A stretch of 8,869 nucleotides of DNA from Prevotellaceae bacterium (GCA_031257455.1 JAIROQ010000176.1:1-8869); one strand, 5' to 3'; shown: positions 1 to 5,840, counted from the stretch's first letter. Translations and numbers: made by a program. The notes: generated by a model from the letters alone, not told the origin.

Positions 1-17
1 CACTGTTCACTGTTGGG
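1..17. repeat. Short CACTGTT tandem repeat, cut by window edge
   Basis: Two 7-bp units CACTGTT are followed by GGG, directly left of the structured element at 18-226. The array may extend beyond the left edge. It is the same kind of 7-bp word array seen in the other gaps of this window. Confidence 0.5.
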
Positions 18-226
18 AAAGCCCCGAAGGGGCGAAACATGAATAGCCCCGGGCAAGTGCAGCGAAGCGGAACGCAGCCCGGGGAAGCACGATGCCCCGC
101 CCTGCACTCGCGCGGCGCACGGACATTCCACGATGCACCGGTATTGCGCCGCGCGAAAGGCAGGGAGACGCATTGTAGCCCCGCGCTTCGCACGGGGTTA
201 TTCACGTTGCGCCCCTTCGGGGCTTT
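18..226. repeat. GC-rich inverted-repeat element with a four-way-junction fold
   Basis: Arms 18-46 and 198-226 pair over 29 positions with only two mismatches (35/209, 39/205) and one G-U. The outer 16 bp (AAAGCCCCGAAGGGGC and its complement) are perfect. Inside lie a hairpin 47-54/77-84 (CCCCGGGC/GCCCGGGG, perfect), a stem 89-95/170-176 (one G-U) stacked on 100-105/160-165 and on a perfect 12-bp stem 108-119/145-156, and a small hairpin 179-183/193-197. Together these close a compact four-way junction. Alternatively each arm folds alone as a GCCCC-GAA/TTC-GGGGC hairpin; the right one is followed by five T and would act as an intrinsic terminator on the + strand. It could be a structured ncRNA or a non-autonomous REP/MITE-like element. 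No target-site duplication is evident. The open frame inside it is an accident of GC-rich sequence. Confidence 0.75.
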
Positions 227-228
227 TT
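211..228 (+). terminator. Terminator-like hairpin with T tract
   Basis: GCCCC-TTC-GGGGC (211-223) is followed by TTTTT (224-228), which fits a Rho-independent terminator for transcription entering from the left or for a transcript of the 18-226 element. It is also the right arm of that element's inverted repeat, so termination may be incidental. Confidence 0.45.
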
Positions 229-261
229 AGTTGAAAATGGAGAGTTGAAAGTTGAAAATGG
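229..261. repeat. AGTTGAAAATGG / AGTTGAA short repeats
   Basis: Three closely spaced copies of AGTTGAA occur, the first and third extended to AGTTGAAAATGG, with AGAGTTGAA between. A GC-rich stretch (261-274) leads from here into the linker at 275-284. No coding sequence is seen between 227 and 442. Confidence 0.55.
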
Positions 262-274
262 CGGCAGGCGCAGT

Positions 275-284
275 GGCGTAAGCC
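275..284 (-). repeat. GGCTNNCGCC linker (reverse orientation)
   Basis: GGCGTAAGCC on the + strand reads GGCTTACGCC on the - strand. It joins the GC-rich stretch on the left to the AAATCTGT array on the right, and is one of seven such linkers in the window. Confidence 0.55.
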
Positions 285-312
285 AAATCTGTAAATCCGT
301 AAATCTGTAAAT
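285..312. repeat. AAATCTGT/AAATCCGT 8-bp array
   Basis: AAATCTGT, AAATCCGT, AAATCTGT and a partial AAAT lie in perfect 8-bp register. The same family is found at 4126-4169 (same orientation) and 7018-7070 (reverse complement). Confidence 0.85.
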
Positions 313-318
313 TCTTTT

Positions 319-360
319 GGCGCCAGCCCAATTAGTCACATTAGCACATTAGCACATTTC
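319..360. repeat. Linker plus CACATTAG 8-bp array
   Basis: The linker GGCGCCAGCC (319-328; reverse GGCTGGCGCC) is followed by CAATTAGT and then CACATTAG, CACATTAG, CACATTTC (337-360). The block from about 326 to 358 is nearly the reverse complement of the NlpC-gene upstream block around 4080-4112. Confidence 0.8.
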
Positions 361-408
361 CCAATCTGTAAATGGTCACTCCAAATGATACCAAAAGGTA
401 ATGAATTG

Positions 409-423
409 TTTTGTATCTTTGCG
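409..423 (+). promoter_or_regulatory. Bacteroidetes-type promoter for the nfnB-like gene
   Basis: TTTTGTATCTTTGCG contains the TAnnTTTG -7 box at 414-421. The identical 15-mer precedes the NlpC/P60 gene. Transcription would begin near 428, leaving a leader of roughly 15 nt before the ATG at 443. No clear -33 TTTG element is visible. This placement rules out a translation start at the ATG at 401. Confidence 0.8.
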
Positions 424-442
424 GTTCAATTTAACAAAAATA

Positions 443-1831
443 ATGGCCAGTAAAATTCCACGAATAGAAGCCAAAGAACAAGACCCACAAGTGCGCCGGC
501 ACAATTTTGACGAAGTATGTTTGGGATATACTGCCGAAGAGGCTATGCTGGAAGCCACGCGGTGCCTGCAATGCAAAAATCCGCGATGTATTTCCGCCTG
601 TCCGGTGAGTATTCAAATTCCGTCATTCATTGCACAGGTGGCAGGGGGAAATTTTGCCGAAGCGGCGCGTATCATTGCCGCCGACAGTAGCCTGCCCGCC
701 GTATGCGGACGGGTATGCCCGCAGGAAACGCAATGCGAAGGCCATTGCATTCTCGGCGTAAAAAATAAGCCGGTGAACATCGGGAAACTGGAACGCTTTG
801 TTGCCGACTACAGCCGCGAAAATAACATTGCCTTTTTGGAAAAACAGCCGGACAACGGGCATCGTGTAGCGGTTGTGGGGAGCGGGCCTGCGGGACTGGC
901 ATGCGCCGGCGACCTGGCGAAATGGGGATACGGCGTAACGGTATTTGAAGCATTGCATAAAGCCGGAGGCGTGCTGGAATACGGCATCCCGGAGTTCCGC
1001 CTGCCGAAAGTAACCGTAGTAAAATACGAAATAGACCAGTTGAAAAAGCTGGGCGTTGTCATTGAAACCAACGTTATCATTGGCCGTACGCTGACGATTG
1101 ATGATTTATTCGATGAAGAAAAATTTGAGGCGGTATTCATTGCCTCAGGCGCGGGACTGCCGAAATTCATGGGCATTCCGGGCGAGAACTTGAACGGCGT
1201 GGTTTCCGCCAATGAATTCCTGACGCGCAATAACCTGATGCGGGCGCACGATACGGCTTATGACACGCCTGTTTATGTAGGTAAACGGGTAGCGGTAGTC
1301 GGCGGCGGCAATGTGGCGATGGACGCCGCCCGCTCGGCTTTGCGGCTGGGCGCAGAGGTGATGATTGTCTATCGCCGCACGGAAAACGAGCTGCCGGCGC
1401 GGATAGAAGAAGTGCATCATGCGAAAGAAGAAGGAGTCGTCTTTCACCTGCTGACCAATCCGGTGGAAATACTCGGCAATGAACAGGGATGGGTACGCGG
1501 CATGCGGTGCGTAAAAATGGCGCTCGGGGAAGCCGACAGCAGCGGTCGCCGCAGTCCGGTAGTCATTCCCGGTTCTGAATTTGAACTGGATGCCGACATG
1601 GTTATCATGTCGCTCGGCACTTCGCCAAACCCGCTGATAACAAACGCTACGAAAGGATTGGAAACAAACAGACGCCAATGTATCGTAGCGGATGAACACG
1701 GCGCGACATCCCGCAAGGGCGTATTTGCCGGCGGCGATATTGTTACCGGCGCCGCCACCGTCATTCTGGCTATGGGCGCAGGACGCAAAGCCGCCAAAGC
1801 AATAGATAAGATGTTACAAAATGTACAATGA
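443..1831 (+). CDS. nfnB: NfnB/SudA-like, glutamate synthase small-subunit family oxidoreductase
   Basis: This 462-residue flavoprotein has the GltD-type fold. An N-terminal cluster domain holds Cys41, 44, 49 and 53 and Cys88, 92, 98 and 102, as in proteins binding two [4Fe-4S] clusters. An FAD Rossmann motif GSGPAG lies at 146-151, a second dinucleotide motif GGGNVAMDAAR at 287-297, and the FAD-closing AGGD segment near 429-432. The family includes the glutamate synthase small subunit (GltD) and the large subunit of NfnAB/SudBA, which couples NADH and ferredoxin to NADP+ reduction, or reduces polysulfide. No glutamate synthase large subunit is present, whereas an NfnA/SudB-like gene lies at 2479-3327, so the Nfn/Sud role is preferred by inference. 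The start at 443 gives the conserved N-terminus; the upstream ATG at 401 precedes the promoter box. The predicted location is the cytoplasm. Confidence 0.88.
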   Translation: MASKIPRIEAKEQDPQVRRHNFDEVCLGYTAEEAMLEATRCLQCKNPRCISACPVSIQIPSFIAQVAGGNFAEAARIIAADSSLPAVCGRVCPQETQCEGHCILGVKNKPVNIGKLERFVADYSRENNIAFLEKQPDNGHRVAVVGSGPAGLACAGDLAKWGYGVTVFEALHKAGGVLEYGIPEFRLPKVTVVKYEIDQLKKLGVVIETNVIIGRTLTIDDLFDEEKFEAVFIASGAGLPKFMGIPGENLNGVVSANEFLTRNNLMRAHDTAYDTPVYVGKRVAVVGGGNVAMDAARSALRLGAEVMIVYRRTENELPARIEEVHHAKEEGVVFHLLTNPVEILGNEQGWVRGMRCVKMALGEADSSGRRSPVVIPGSEFELDADMVIMSLGTSPNPLITNATKGLETNRRQCIVADEHGATSRKGVFAGGDIVTGAATVILAMGAGRKAAKAIDKMLQNVQ

Positions 1832-1842
1832 TTATTTTTTTC

Positions 1843-1850
1843 TATCTTTG
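1843..1850 (+). promoter_or_regulatory. Putative -7 box for the antitoxin-like gene
   Basis: TATCTTTG fits TAnnTTTG and lies 12 bp after the preceding stop codon, preceded by a T-rich run. Transcription would start near 1857, about 30 nt before the ATG at 1887. This suggests the small gene has its own promoter. A -33 element is not obvious. Confidence 0.55.
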
Positions 1851-1886
1851 TTAAATCTTTTATAAAACGAAGTAAAAACAATAACT

Positions 1887-2093
1887 ATGGCAACAATAGT
1901 AGTCGATATTGACAACCGTTCGGATATAAAGAAAATGATTGATTCTTTATATTTATTCAGAGGGGTAAAAAAAGTTTCGTTAAAGGAAAATCCGAAATTT
2001 TCCGAACTGGACAAATCTATACAAGAAGCCGGATTAGGAAAAACTGTACGCTGTAAGAACGTTTCCGAATTGATGCAAAATCTCAACGCATAA
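1887..2093 (+). CDS. Small antitoxin-like protein
   Basis: The product has 68 residues. The predicted pattern is a beta strand (TIVVDID, 3-9), a helix (SDIKKMIDSLYLF, 12-24), a second strand (VKKVSLKE, 27-34) and a helical tail ending in a SELMQNLNA segment. The tail pattern KSIQEAGLGKTVRCKNVSELM recalls Bacteroidetes type II antitoxins whose C-terminus contacts a RelE/YoeB-like toxin. That resemblance is from memory and weak. No RelE-like gene follows; the next gene encodes a membrane protein. It has its own -7 box and an A-rich leader (AAAACAATAACT) before the ATG, as is common in this phylum. A real small gene is likely, but its function is uncertain. Confidence 0.6.
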   Translation: MATIVVDIDNRSDIKKMIDSLYLFRGVKKVSLKENPKFSELDKSIQEAGLGKTVRCKNVSELMQNLNA

Positions 2094-2128
2094 TTCAATT
2101 TGATTGGTTATTTTTCCTCAAAAAAACC

Positions 2129-2428
2129 ATGAGCATTTACTTTTTACCTGTTATTTTTTATCTTTCCTTGCCGGGTACAGGGTGGCTTGTGCTTGTTTCC
2201 GTTGGGGTGGTTGGTTTGTGCGTGGCTGGATTAGCCTTGAATATACTGGTTCGCAAAAACGGAAAATTCCCCGAAACGGAAATCGCGAAAAATAAAAACA
2301 TACGACAACTCGGCATCACCTGCGTGAAACAGGATGAAATAAACCGCTGGAAAAAATCCACTCAACGAAACAACACCGCCGCCGATTGCATCGATTGCAC
2401 AATGTGTGCTATTAGTCGTAAGTCATAA
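2129..2428 (+). CDS. Small membrane protein with C-terminal cysteines, unknown function
   Basis: The product has 99 residues. Residues 4-14 and 18-41 are hydrophobic and suggest one or two membrane segments. A polar tail follows, with the stretch KNGKFPETEI (43-52), Cys65 in GITCVKQDE, and Cys87, Cys90 and Cys93 spaced C-x2-C-x2-C. The KFPETEI...N...LGITC stretch resembles small conserved hypothetical membrane proteins of Bacteroidetes as I recall them. The cysteines could bind metal or form disulfides, which is inference. It starts 35 bp after the preceding gene and may be cotranscribed. The last five or so residues (ISRKS) and the TAA stop come from an AAGTCGT-type tandem repeat, so the native C-terminus has probably been altered. 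Confidence 0.6.
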   Translation: MSIYFLPVIFYLSLPGTGWLVLVSVGVVGLCVAGLALNILVRKNGKFPETEIAKNKNIRQLGITCVKQDEINRWKKSTQRNNTAADCIDCTMCAISRKS

Positions 2429-2472
2429 GTTGTAAGTCGTAAGTCGAATATCGAAAAGTCGAATATCAAAAA
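2414..2472. repeat. AAGTCGT-family 7-bp array, then GTCGAATATC repeat
   Basis: From 2414 come AGTCGTA, AGTCATA, AGTTGTA, AGTCGTA in 7-bp register, then two copies of AGTCGAATATC(G/A)A. The array begins inside the preceding gene, supplies its stop codon (2426-2428) and runs to within about 10 bp of the end of the convergent nfnA-like gene. The reverse complement of the 7-mer family is at 7133-7167. Confidence 0.75.
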
Positions 2473-2478
2473 GCCCCG

Positions 2479-3327
2479 TCAATGGTTTTGTGTCCCGTTT
2501 GCTGCGGCGAGTTCCATTTGCCTGTACATGGTTTGTCGGCGCATGGCCTCGTCAAAATCCACTAATGCGCCATCAAATTCGGGGCCGTCCACACAGGTGA
2601 ATTTTGTTTGCCCGCCAATGTTTACGCGGCAAGCGCCACACATGCCTGTGCCGTCCACCATCAGGGTATTCAGGCTTACCACCACCGGAATGTGGTACGA
2701 CTTGGCCTGCAACGCCACAAACTTCATCATAATCATCGGGCCGATAGCTATGATAGTGTCGTAGGACTGTTTTTCTTCTTCAACCAAATACTTGATAACA
2801 TCGGTTACCAACCCTTTCCGGCCGGCGCTACCGTCATCGGTGGCAATGTATAAATGTCTGCAAACGGCTTGCATCTCTTCCCGGAAAATTAACAACGACT
2901 CCGTCTTTGCGCCAATGACGACATCTACCGTTGCACCCTGCCCGTGCAGCCATTTCACCTGCGGATAGACGGGCGCCGTGCCCAATCCGCCCGCTATGAA
3001 GAGCAGGCGTAACCGTTGCAGTTCGTCATTGGTTTTATGCACCAGCTCGGACGGGCATCCCAGCGGCCCGACCACATCCAGCAGGCTTTCGCCTTGTTCC
3101 TTCCGGCAAATCAGCCGGCTGGATGCACCCACGATTTGCGTAACCAGCGTAATCGTTCCCCGGGACGCATCGTAGTCGCATATCGTGAGCGGGACGCGCT
3201 CGCCGGTTTCGGTGGCGCGCACCATCACAAACTGGCCGGGCAATGCAGACCTGGCAATGCGCGGCGCTACGACATCCATCAAATAAATATCCGTTGCCAA
3301 AAAACGCTTTTCTACGATTTCGTACAT
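2479..3327 (-). CDS. nfnA: NfnA/SudB-like FAD/NAD(P)-binding [2Fe-2S] subunit
   Basis: This 282-residue protein belongs to the ferredoxin-NADP reductase/PyrK-type family. The FAD motif RVPLT lies at 44-48 and the nucleotide-binding GGLGTAP at 113-119. A C-terminal cluster region VDGTGMCGAC...FTC provides Cys230, 233 and 245, with Asp225 in the position of the unusual Asp ligand described for NfnA/SudB [2Fe-2S] sites. PyrK (dihydroorotate dehydrogenase electron transfer subunit) is the main alternative, but the long DGPEFDG tail and the NfnB-like gene nearby favour Nfn/Sud. The partner gene normally sits next to it on the same strand; here it is convergent and about 650 bp away. The start at 3327 follows AAAGGA with 7-nt spacing and lies 11 bp after the folE stop, so the two form an operon. 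The upstream in-frame extension runs into folE and is rejected. Confidence 0.88.
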   Translation of the reverse strand: MYEIVEKRFLATDIYLMDVVAPRIARSALPGQFVMVRATETGERVPLTICDYDASRGTITLVTQIVGASSRLICRKEQGESLLDVVGPLGCPSELVHKTNDELQRLRLLFIAGGLGTAPVYPQVKWLHGQGATVDVVIGAKTESLLIFREEMQAVCRHLYIATDDGSAGRKGLVTDVIKYLVEEEKQSYDTIIAIGPMIMMKFVALQAKSYHIPVVVSLNTLMVDGTGMCGACRVNIGGQTKFTCVDGPEFDGALVDFDEAMRRQTMYRQMELAAANGTQNH

Positions 3328-3330
3328 GCT

Positions 3331-3340
3331 CTTTTCCTTT
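3331..3340 (-). promoter_or_regulatory. Ribosome binding site of the nfnA-like gene
   Basis: AAAGGAAAAG on the - strand lies just upstream of the ATG at 3327 and overlaps the last bases of folE. It is one of the few purine-rich Shine-Dalgarno-like sequences in the window and decides the start. Confidence 0.6.
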
Positions 3341-3944
3341 AAACTTTGATTAAATGCAAAAATTCTTCGCGCGTACGCAGGTCTTTCATGAACATACCGG
3401 TAAATGCAGACGTAGTCGTTACGGAATGCTGTTTTTGCACGCCGCGAATTTGCATGCACATGTGCGCCGCTTCAATGACCACCGCCACTCCCAGCGGATT
3501 TAACGCTTCCTGTATGCAATCGCGGATTTGGACGGTGAGCCGTTCCTGCAACTGCAGCCGGCGGGCGAAAGCCTCTACCACACGCGCTACCTTGCTTAAA
3601 CCCGTGATATAACCGTTCGGGATATACGCCACATGCGCTTTGCCGTAGAATGGCAACAGGTGGTGTTCACATATTGCATACAGTTCGATATCTTTTACCA
3701 GTACAATTTGCCGGTATTCTTCTTTGAATTTCGCTGAATTGATAATGTCTATCGGGTTTTGGTGATACCCCTGCGTCAGGAAAAGCATGGCTTTGGCTAC
3801 GCGTTCCGGCGTTTTCAACAGTCCTTCGCGACCGGCGTCTTCGCCGAGCAACGATAAGATGGCCTTATAATGTTTCTTCAATGCCTCCACCGTTTCGGGG
3901 GGATATTGTTCTTTTTTTTCAAAACCGGCAGGTGTTGTTTCCAT
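3339..3944 (-). CDS. folE: GTP cyclohydrolase I
   Basis: FolE converts GTP to 7,8-dihydroneopterin triphosphate, the first step toward folate or other pterins, in the cytoplasm. The product is 201 residues, normal for the bacterial type I enzyme. The zinc ligands are visible as Cys92 and His95 in CEHHLLPF and Cys163 in [10 protein letters not shown]. The GLSKVAR segment (115-121) and the conserved SAFTG near 179-183 are also present. The start at 3944 (METTPAGF) is chosen because a -7 promoter box lies at 3970-3977, which makes the in-frame ATG at 3980 untranscribed. The nfnA-like gene follows 11 bp downstream. No other folate genes are in the window. Confidence 0.95.
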   Translation of the reverse strand: METTPAGFEKKEQYPPETVEALKKHYKAILSLLGEDAGREGLLKTPERVAKAMLFLTQGYHQNPIDIINSAKFKEEYRQIVLVKDIELYAICEHHLLPFYGKAHVAYIPNGYITGLSKVARVVEAFARRLQLQERLTVQIRDCIQEALNPLGVAVVIEAAHMCMQIRGVQKQHSVTTTSAFTGMFMKDLRTREEFLHLIKV

Positions 3945-3969
3945 GTTAATGTTATTTTTTGCGCGACTG

Positions 3970-3977
3970 CAAAAATA
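3970..3977 (-). promoter_or_regulatory. Bacteroidetes-type -7 box for folE-nfnA
   Basis: The - strand reads TTTTTGTATTTTTGCAG, containing TATTTTTG, an exact match to TAnnTTTG. The start of transcription would be near 3963, about 19 nt before the folE ATG at 3944. No -33 element was recognised. Confidence 0.65.
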
Positions 3978-4013
3978 CAAAAAGTTTAGTTAATGCCGCC
4001 ACTGCACGTCTGG

Positions 4014-4101
4014 CTAATGTGAAAATGTGATGATGTGATGATGTGATGATGTGATGATGTGGTAATGTGGTAATGTGGTAATGTGGTAATGTGCTAATGT
4101 G
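4014..4101. repeat. Eleven-unit 8-bp array (NNRATGTG)
   Basis: Eleven contiguous 8-bp units run without a break: CTAATGTG, AAAATGTG, four ATGATGTG, four GTAATGTG, CTAATGTG. Variants are grouped in blocks, as expected from local unit duplication. The right end continues as ACTAATTGGG into the linker. The same family in reverse orientation is at 337-360 (CACATTAG). Confidence 0.9.
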
Positions 4102-4108
4102 ACTAATT

Positions 4109-4125
4109 GGGCTGACGCGCCAGCC
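4109..4125. repeat. Palindromic linker GGGCTGACGCGCCAGCC
   Basis: GGCTG and CAGCC form a 5-bp stem around ACGCGC. It separates the ATGTG array on the left from the AAATCTGT array on the right. It is a longer, self-complementary version of the GGCTNNCGCC linker. Confidence 0.7.
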
Positions 4126-4169
4126 AAATCTGTAAATCTGTAAATCCGTAAATCTGTAAATCCGTAAAT
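4126..4169. repeat. AAATCTGT/AAATCCGT 8-bp array
   Basis: Five units (CTGT, CTGT, CCGT, CTGT, CCGT variants of AAATNNGT) and a partial AAAT lie in exact register and end 2 bp before the promoter 15-mer. No gene lies between 3945 and 4211; the gap holds the folE promoter, two arrays, a linker and the peptidase promoter. Confidence 0.9.
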
Positions 4170-4171
4170 TA

Positions 4172-4186
4172 TTTTGTATCTTTGCG
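4172..4186 (+). promoter_or_regulatory. Bacteroidetes-type promoter for the NlpC/P60 gene
   Basis: TTTTGTATCTTTGCG is identical to the promoter at 409-423; its -7 box TATCTTTG is at 4177-4184. The transcript would begin near 4191, which excludes the ATG at 4182 and supports the start at 4212. Confidence 0.8.
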
Positions 4187-4211
4187 TGCAATAGCGTTAA
4201 AACCTGTCCAG

Positions 4212-5420
4212 ATGAAAACAAAAACACACAAAATTCTTACCGGCGGACTGCTTGTTGTAACGGTCATCCTTTGCTTTTTCCAGATACGTTACAGTTTCTT
4301 CCGCGACAAAGGGAAAACAGTCTATCCCGAATTAAATGCGCTGGCAGATAGCGTGCGTCTGCAATATGTTCCCGACCGGCGCGATAATGTGTATGAAATA
4401 AAGGTCGTCAAATATGACGGGCTGCCGGTGGTCAAAGGCATCACATCCGTTGCGGAAGCAAAAGCCGCGTTGATGGAGCGCATCCGCAAAATCCAGGCAA
4501 AGGCGGTGGACAGCGTGGTCGTATTGCCCGCAGCGGCGGTGGGCGAGAAGGTATATGGCGTCATCAATGTGTCTGTGGCCGATACGCGCACCGGAGCGGA
4601 CTATTCCGCTGAAATGGCGACACAGTTGCTGCTGGGCGCGCCGGTGGAAATCCTGCAACCCGCCGGTTACTGGTGGCGGATAAAAAGTATCGAAAAATAC
4701 GTGGCATGGATAACCGGCAGTTCGCTGGTGCGCATGACCCGAAAAGAATTTAATCAATGGACGTCCGCCCCGAAGATTATTTTCACCGATGCCTGCGGCT
4801 TTGCTTACGAAACGCCCAATGAACAACAGCAGCGCGTTTCCGATTTGGTCTTCGGCAACCAGCTGAAATACGAAGGCGAGAGCGGCAACTACTACAAAAC
4901 GTCTTATCCGGACGGGCGCACAGCATACGTCCCGAAACGCCAGAGCAAGCGCTATGAGGACTGGCTGACTTCCCTCCGCCTGACGGAAGAAAGCATCGTA
5001 GAGCAGGCACTGATGCTGAAAGGCATTCCCTACGTATGGGGCGGCACGTCCGTAAAAGGAATGGATTGCAGCGGATTTAGCAAAACAGTATATCAGATGC
5101 ACGGTATTATCCTGCGGCGGGACGCCTCGCAGCAAGCCCTGACAGGGATTCCGGTAGATATCAGCAATGGCTATGACAACCTCCGTCCGGGCGATTTGCT
5201 CTTCTTCGGCAAAAAAGCATCCGGCGGGAAGAAAGAACGTGTACGGCATGTAGCGATATACAAAGGCAACAAAGAATTTATCCACGCCGCCGGATATATC
5301 ACCATTAACAGCCTCGACCCCGCCAGCCCTGTCTATGATGAAGGCAATACCCGCGAATTTATACGGGCTGCAAGAATTATCGGCGCAGTGGGTACGGAGG
5401 GGATTGGGCAGATGCAGTAG
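4212..5420 (+). CDS. SH3b-NlpC/P60 (C40) peptidoglycan peptidase, exported
   Basis: This 402-residue protein is predicted to cut the gamma-D-Glu-diamino acid bond of murein peptides. A basic start (KTKTHK) precedes a hydrophobic stretch at 8-23, a signal anchor or signal peptide; Cys21 follows Leu, a poor lipobox. Two SH3b-like segments lie at about 111-175 and 187-245. The NlpC/P60 domain covers about 258-392 with Cys286 in DCSG, His346 in RHVAIY and His358 in FIHAAG as the catalytic set. The architecture matches YkfC-type dipeptidyl peptidases of cell-wall recycling. An epimerase for the expected product lies two genes downstream, supporting that role. The last residues (MQ) and the TAG stop coincide with the first unit of a GCAGTAG array. 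Function at family level is firm; exact substrate is inferred. Confidence 0.9.
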   Translation: MKTKTHKILTGGLLVVTVILCFFQIRYSFFRDKGKTVYPELNALADSVRLQYVPDRRDNVYEIKVVKYDGLPVVKGITSVAEAKAALMERIRKIQAKAVDSVVVLPAAAVGEKVYGVINVSVADTRTGADYSAEMATQLLLGAPVEILQPAGYWWRIKSIEKYVAWITGSSLVRMTRKEFNQWTSAPKIIFTDACGFAYETPNEQQQRVSDLVFGNQLKYEGESGNYYKTSYPDGRTAYVPKRQSKRYEDWLTSLRLTEESIVEQALMLKGIPYVWGGTSVKGMDCSGFSKTVYQMHGIILRRDASQQALTGIPVDISNGYDNLRPGDLLFFGKKASGGKKERVRHVAIYKGNKEFIHAAGYITINSLDPASPVYDEGNTREFIRAARIIGAVGTEGIGQMQ

Positions 5421-5486
5421 GCAGTGGGCAGTAGCAGTAGGCAGTAGCAGTAGGCAGTTTACAGTAGGCAGTAAGCAGTAGGCGGG
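5414..5486. repeat. GCAGTAG 7-bp array
   Basis: About ten units of GCAGTAG, with variants GCAGTGG, GCAGTA, GCAGTTT, ACAGTAG and GCAGTAA, begin within the peptidase gene and supply its stop codon. A stretch of 20 bp at 5454-5473 is repeated exactly at 5790-5809 on the other side of the DUF2442 gene. The array ends in GGCGGG. Confidence 0.9.
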
Positions 5487-5497
5487 AAAATAACAAT

Positions 5498-5518
5498 AAC
5501 TCATAATTCATAACTCTT
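5498..5518. repeat. AACTCAT 7-bp array
   Basis: AACTCAT, AATTCAT and AACTCTT lie in 7-bp register between the GCAGTAG array and the DUF2442 gene. Confidence 0.6.
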
Positions 5519-5557
5519 ATATAATAAAAGGAAAAATAGACCCGCTAAAATAATTGA

Positions 5558-5803
5558 ATGATGTACTTAGGAATTACAGCTGTTAGCCCCCTTGATAATT
5601 ATATGTTGTGCCTGACATTTGAAAACGGTGAACAACGCTGGTTTGATATGAAACCGTATTTAGATTATGGCGTCTTTCGCACATTGAAACAACCGGAGAT
5701 GTTCAAAACCGTGAGAGTATATCTTGATACCATTGCTTGGGACAATGAAATTGATTTAGACCCGGAAATTTTATATCCGAATAGCAGTAGCAGTTTACAG
5801 TAG
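5558..5803 (+). CDS. DUF2442 family protein
   Basis: This 81-residue protein matches the DUF2442 pattern: a beta-rich start (ITAVSPLDNYMLCLTFENGEQRWFDMKPYL), a phenylalanine-rich middle, then IAWDNEIDLDPEILY, the family's typical end. DUF2442 proteins are small, of unknown function, and often occur singly or near toxin-antitoxin genes; no partner is visible. Either of two adjacent ATGs (5558, 5561) could be used. The final SSSSLQ and the TAG stop are read from a GCAGTAG array, so the C-terminal tail is repeat-derived. Related arrays lie on both sides, so the gene may have been inserted between the peptidase and the epimerase. Confidence 0.8.
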   Translation: MMYLGITAVSPLDNYMLCLTFENGEQRWFDMKPYLDYGVFRTLKQPEMFKTVRVYLDTIAWDNEIDLDPEILYPNSSSSLQ

Positions 5804-5830
5804 GCAGTAGGCAGTCGCAGTAGGCAGTAG
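5783..5830. repeat. GCAGTAG 7-bp array (second copy)
   Basis: Units AGCAGT, AGCAGTTT, ACAGTAG, GCAGTAG, GCAGTCG, CAGTAG and GCAGTAG start inside the DUF2442 coding region and end at the linker GGCTGTCGCC. It shares 20 identical bp with the array at 5414-5486 in the same orientation. Confidence 0.85.
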
Positions 5831-5840
5831 GGCTGTCGCC
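5831..5840 (+). repeat. GGCTNNCGCC linker
   Basis: GGCTGTCGCC sits exactly between the GCAGTAG array and the AAATCAAC array. Confidence 0.65.

Noticed and set aside
39..230. 63-codon open frame inside the structured element
   Set aside because: It lies entirely in the inverted-repeat element, shows no recognisable domain, and its openness follows from GC-rich palindromic sequence.
401..442. Upstream ATG extending the nfnB-like protein by 14 residues
   Set aside because: The extension is encoded across the TATCTTTG promoter box, upstream of the expected transcription start; the conserved N-terminus begins at 443.
443..1831. Glutamate synthase small subunit (GltD) as the primary call
   Set aside because: No large subunit is in the window and an NfnA/SudB-like partner is nearby; GltD remains an alternative name since the families share the fold.
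4014..4169. CRISPR array
   Set aside because: Units are 8 bp and contiguous with no unique spacers; no cas genes are present.
4182..4211. Upstream ATG extending the NlpC/P60 protein by 10 residues
   Set aside because: It overlaps the promoter -7 box; the signal-like N-terminus begins at 4212.
4332..5504. 390-codon open frame antisense to the peptidase gene
   Set aside because: It is a shadow of a well-supported gene, with low-complexity His/Cys/Leu runs read from the GCAGTAG array and no motif.
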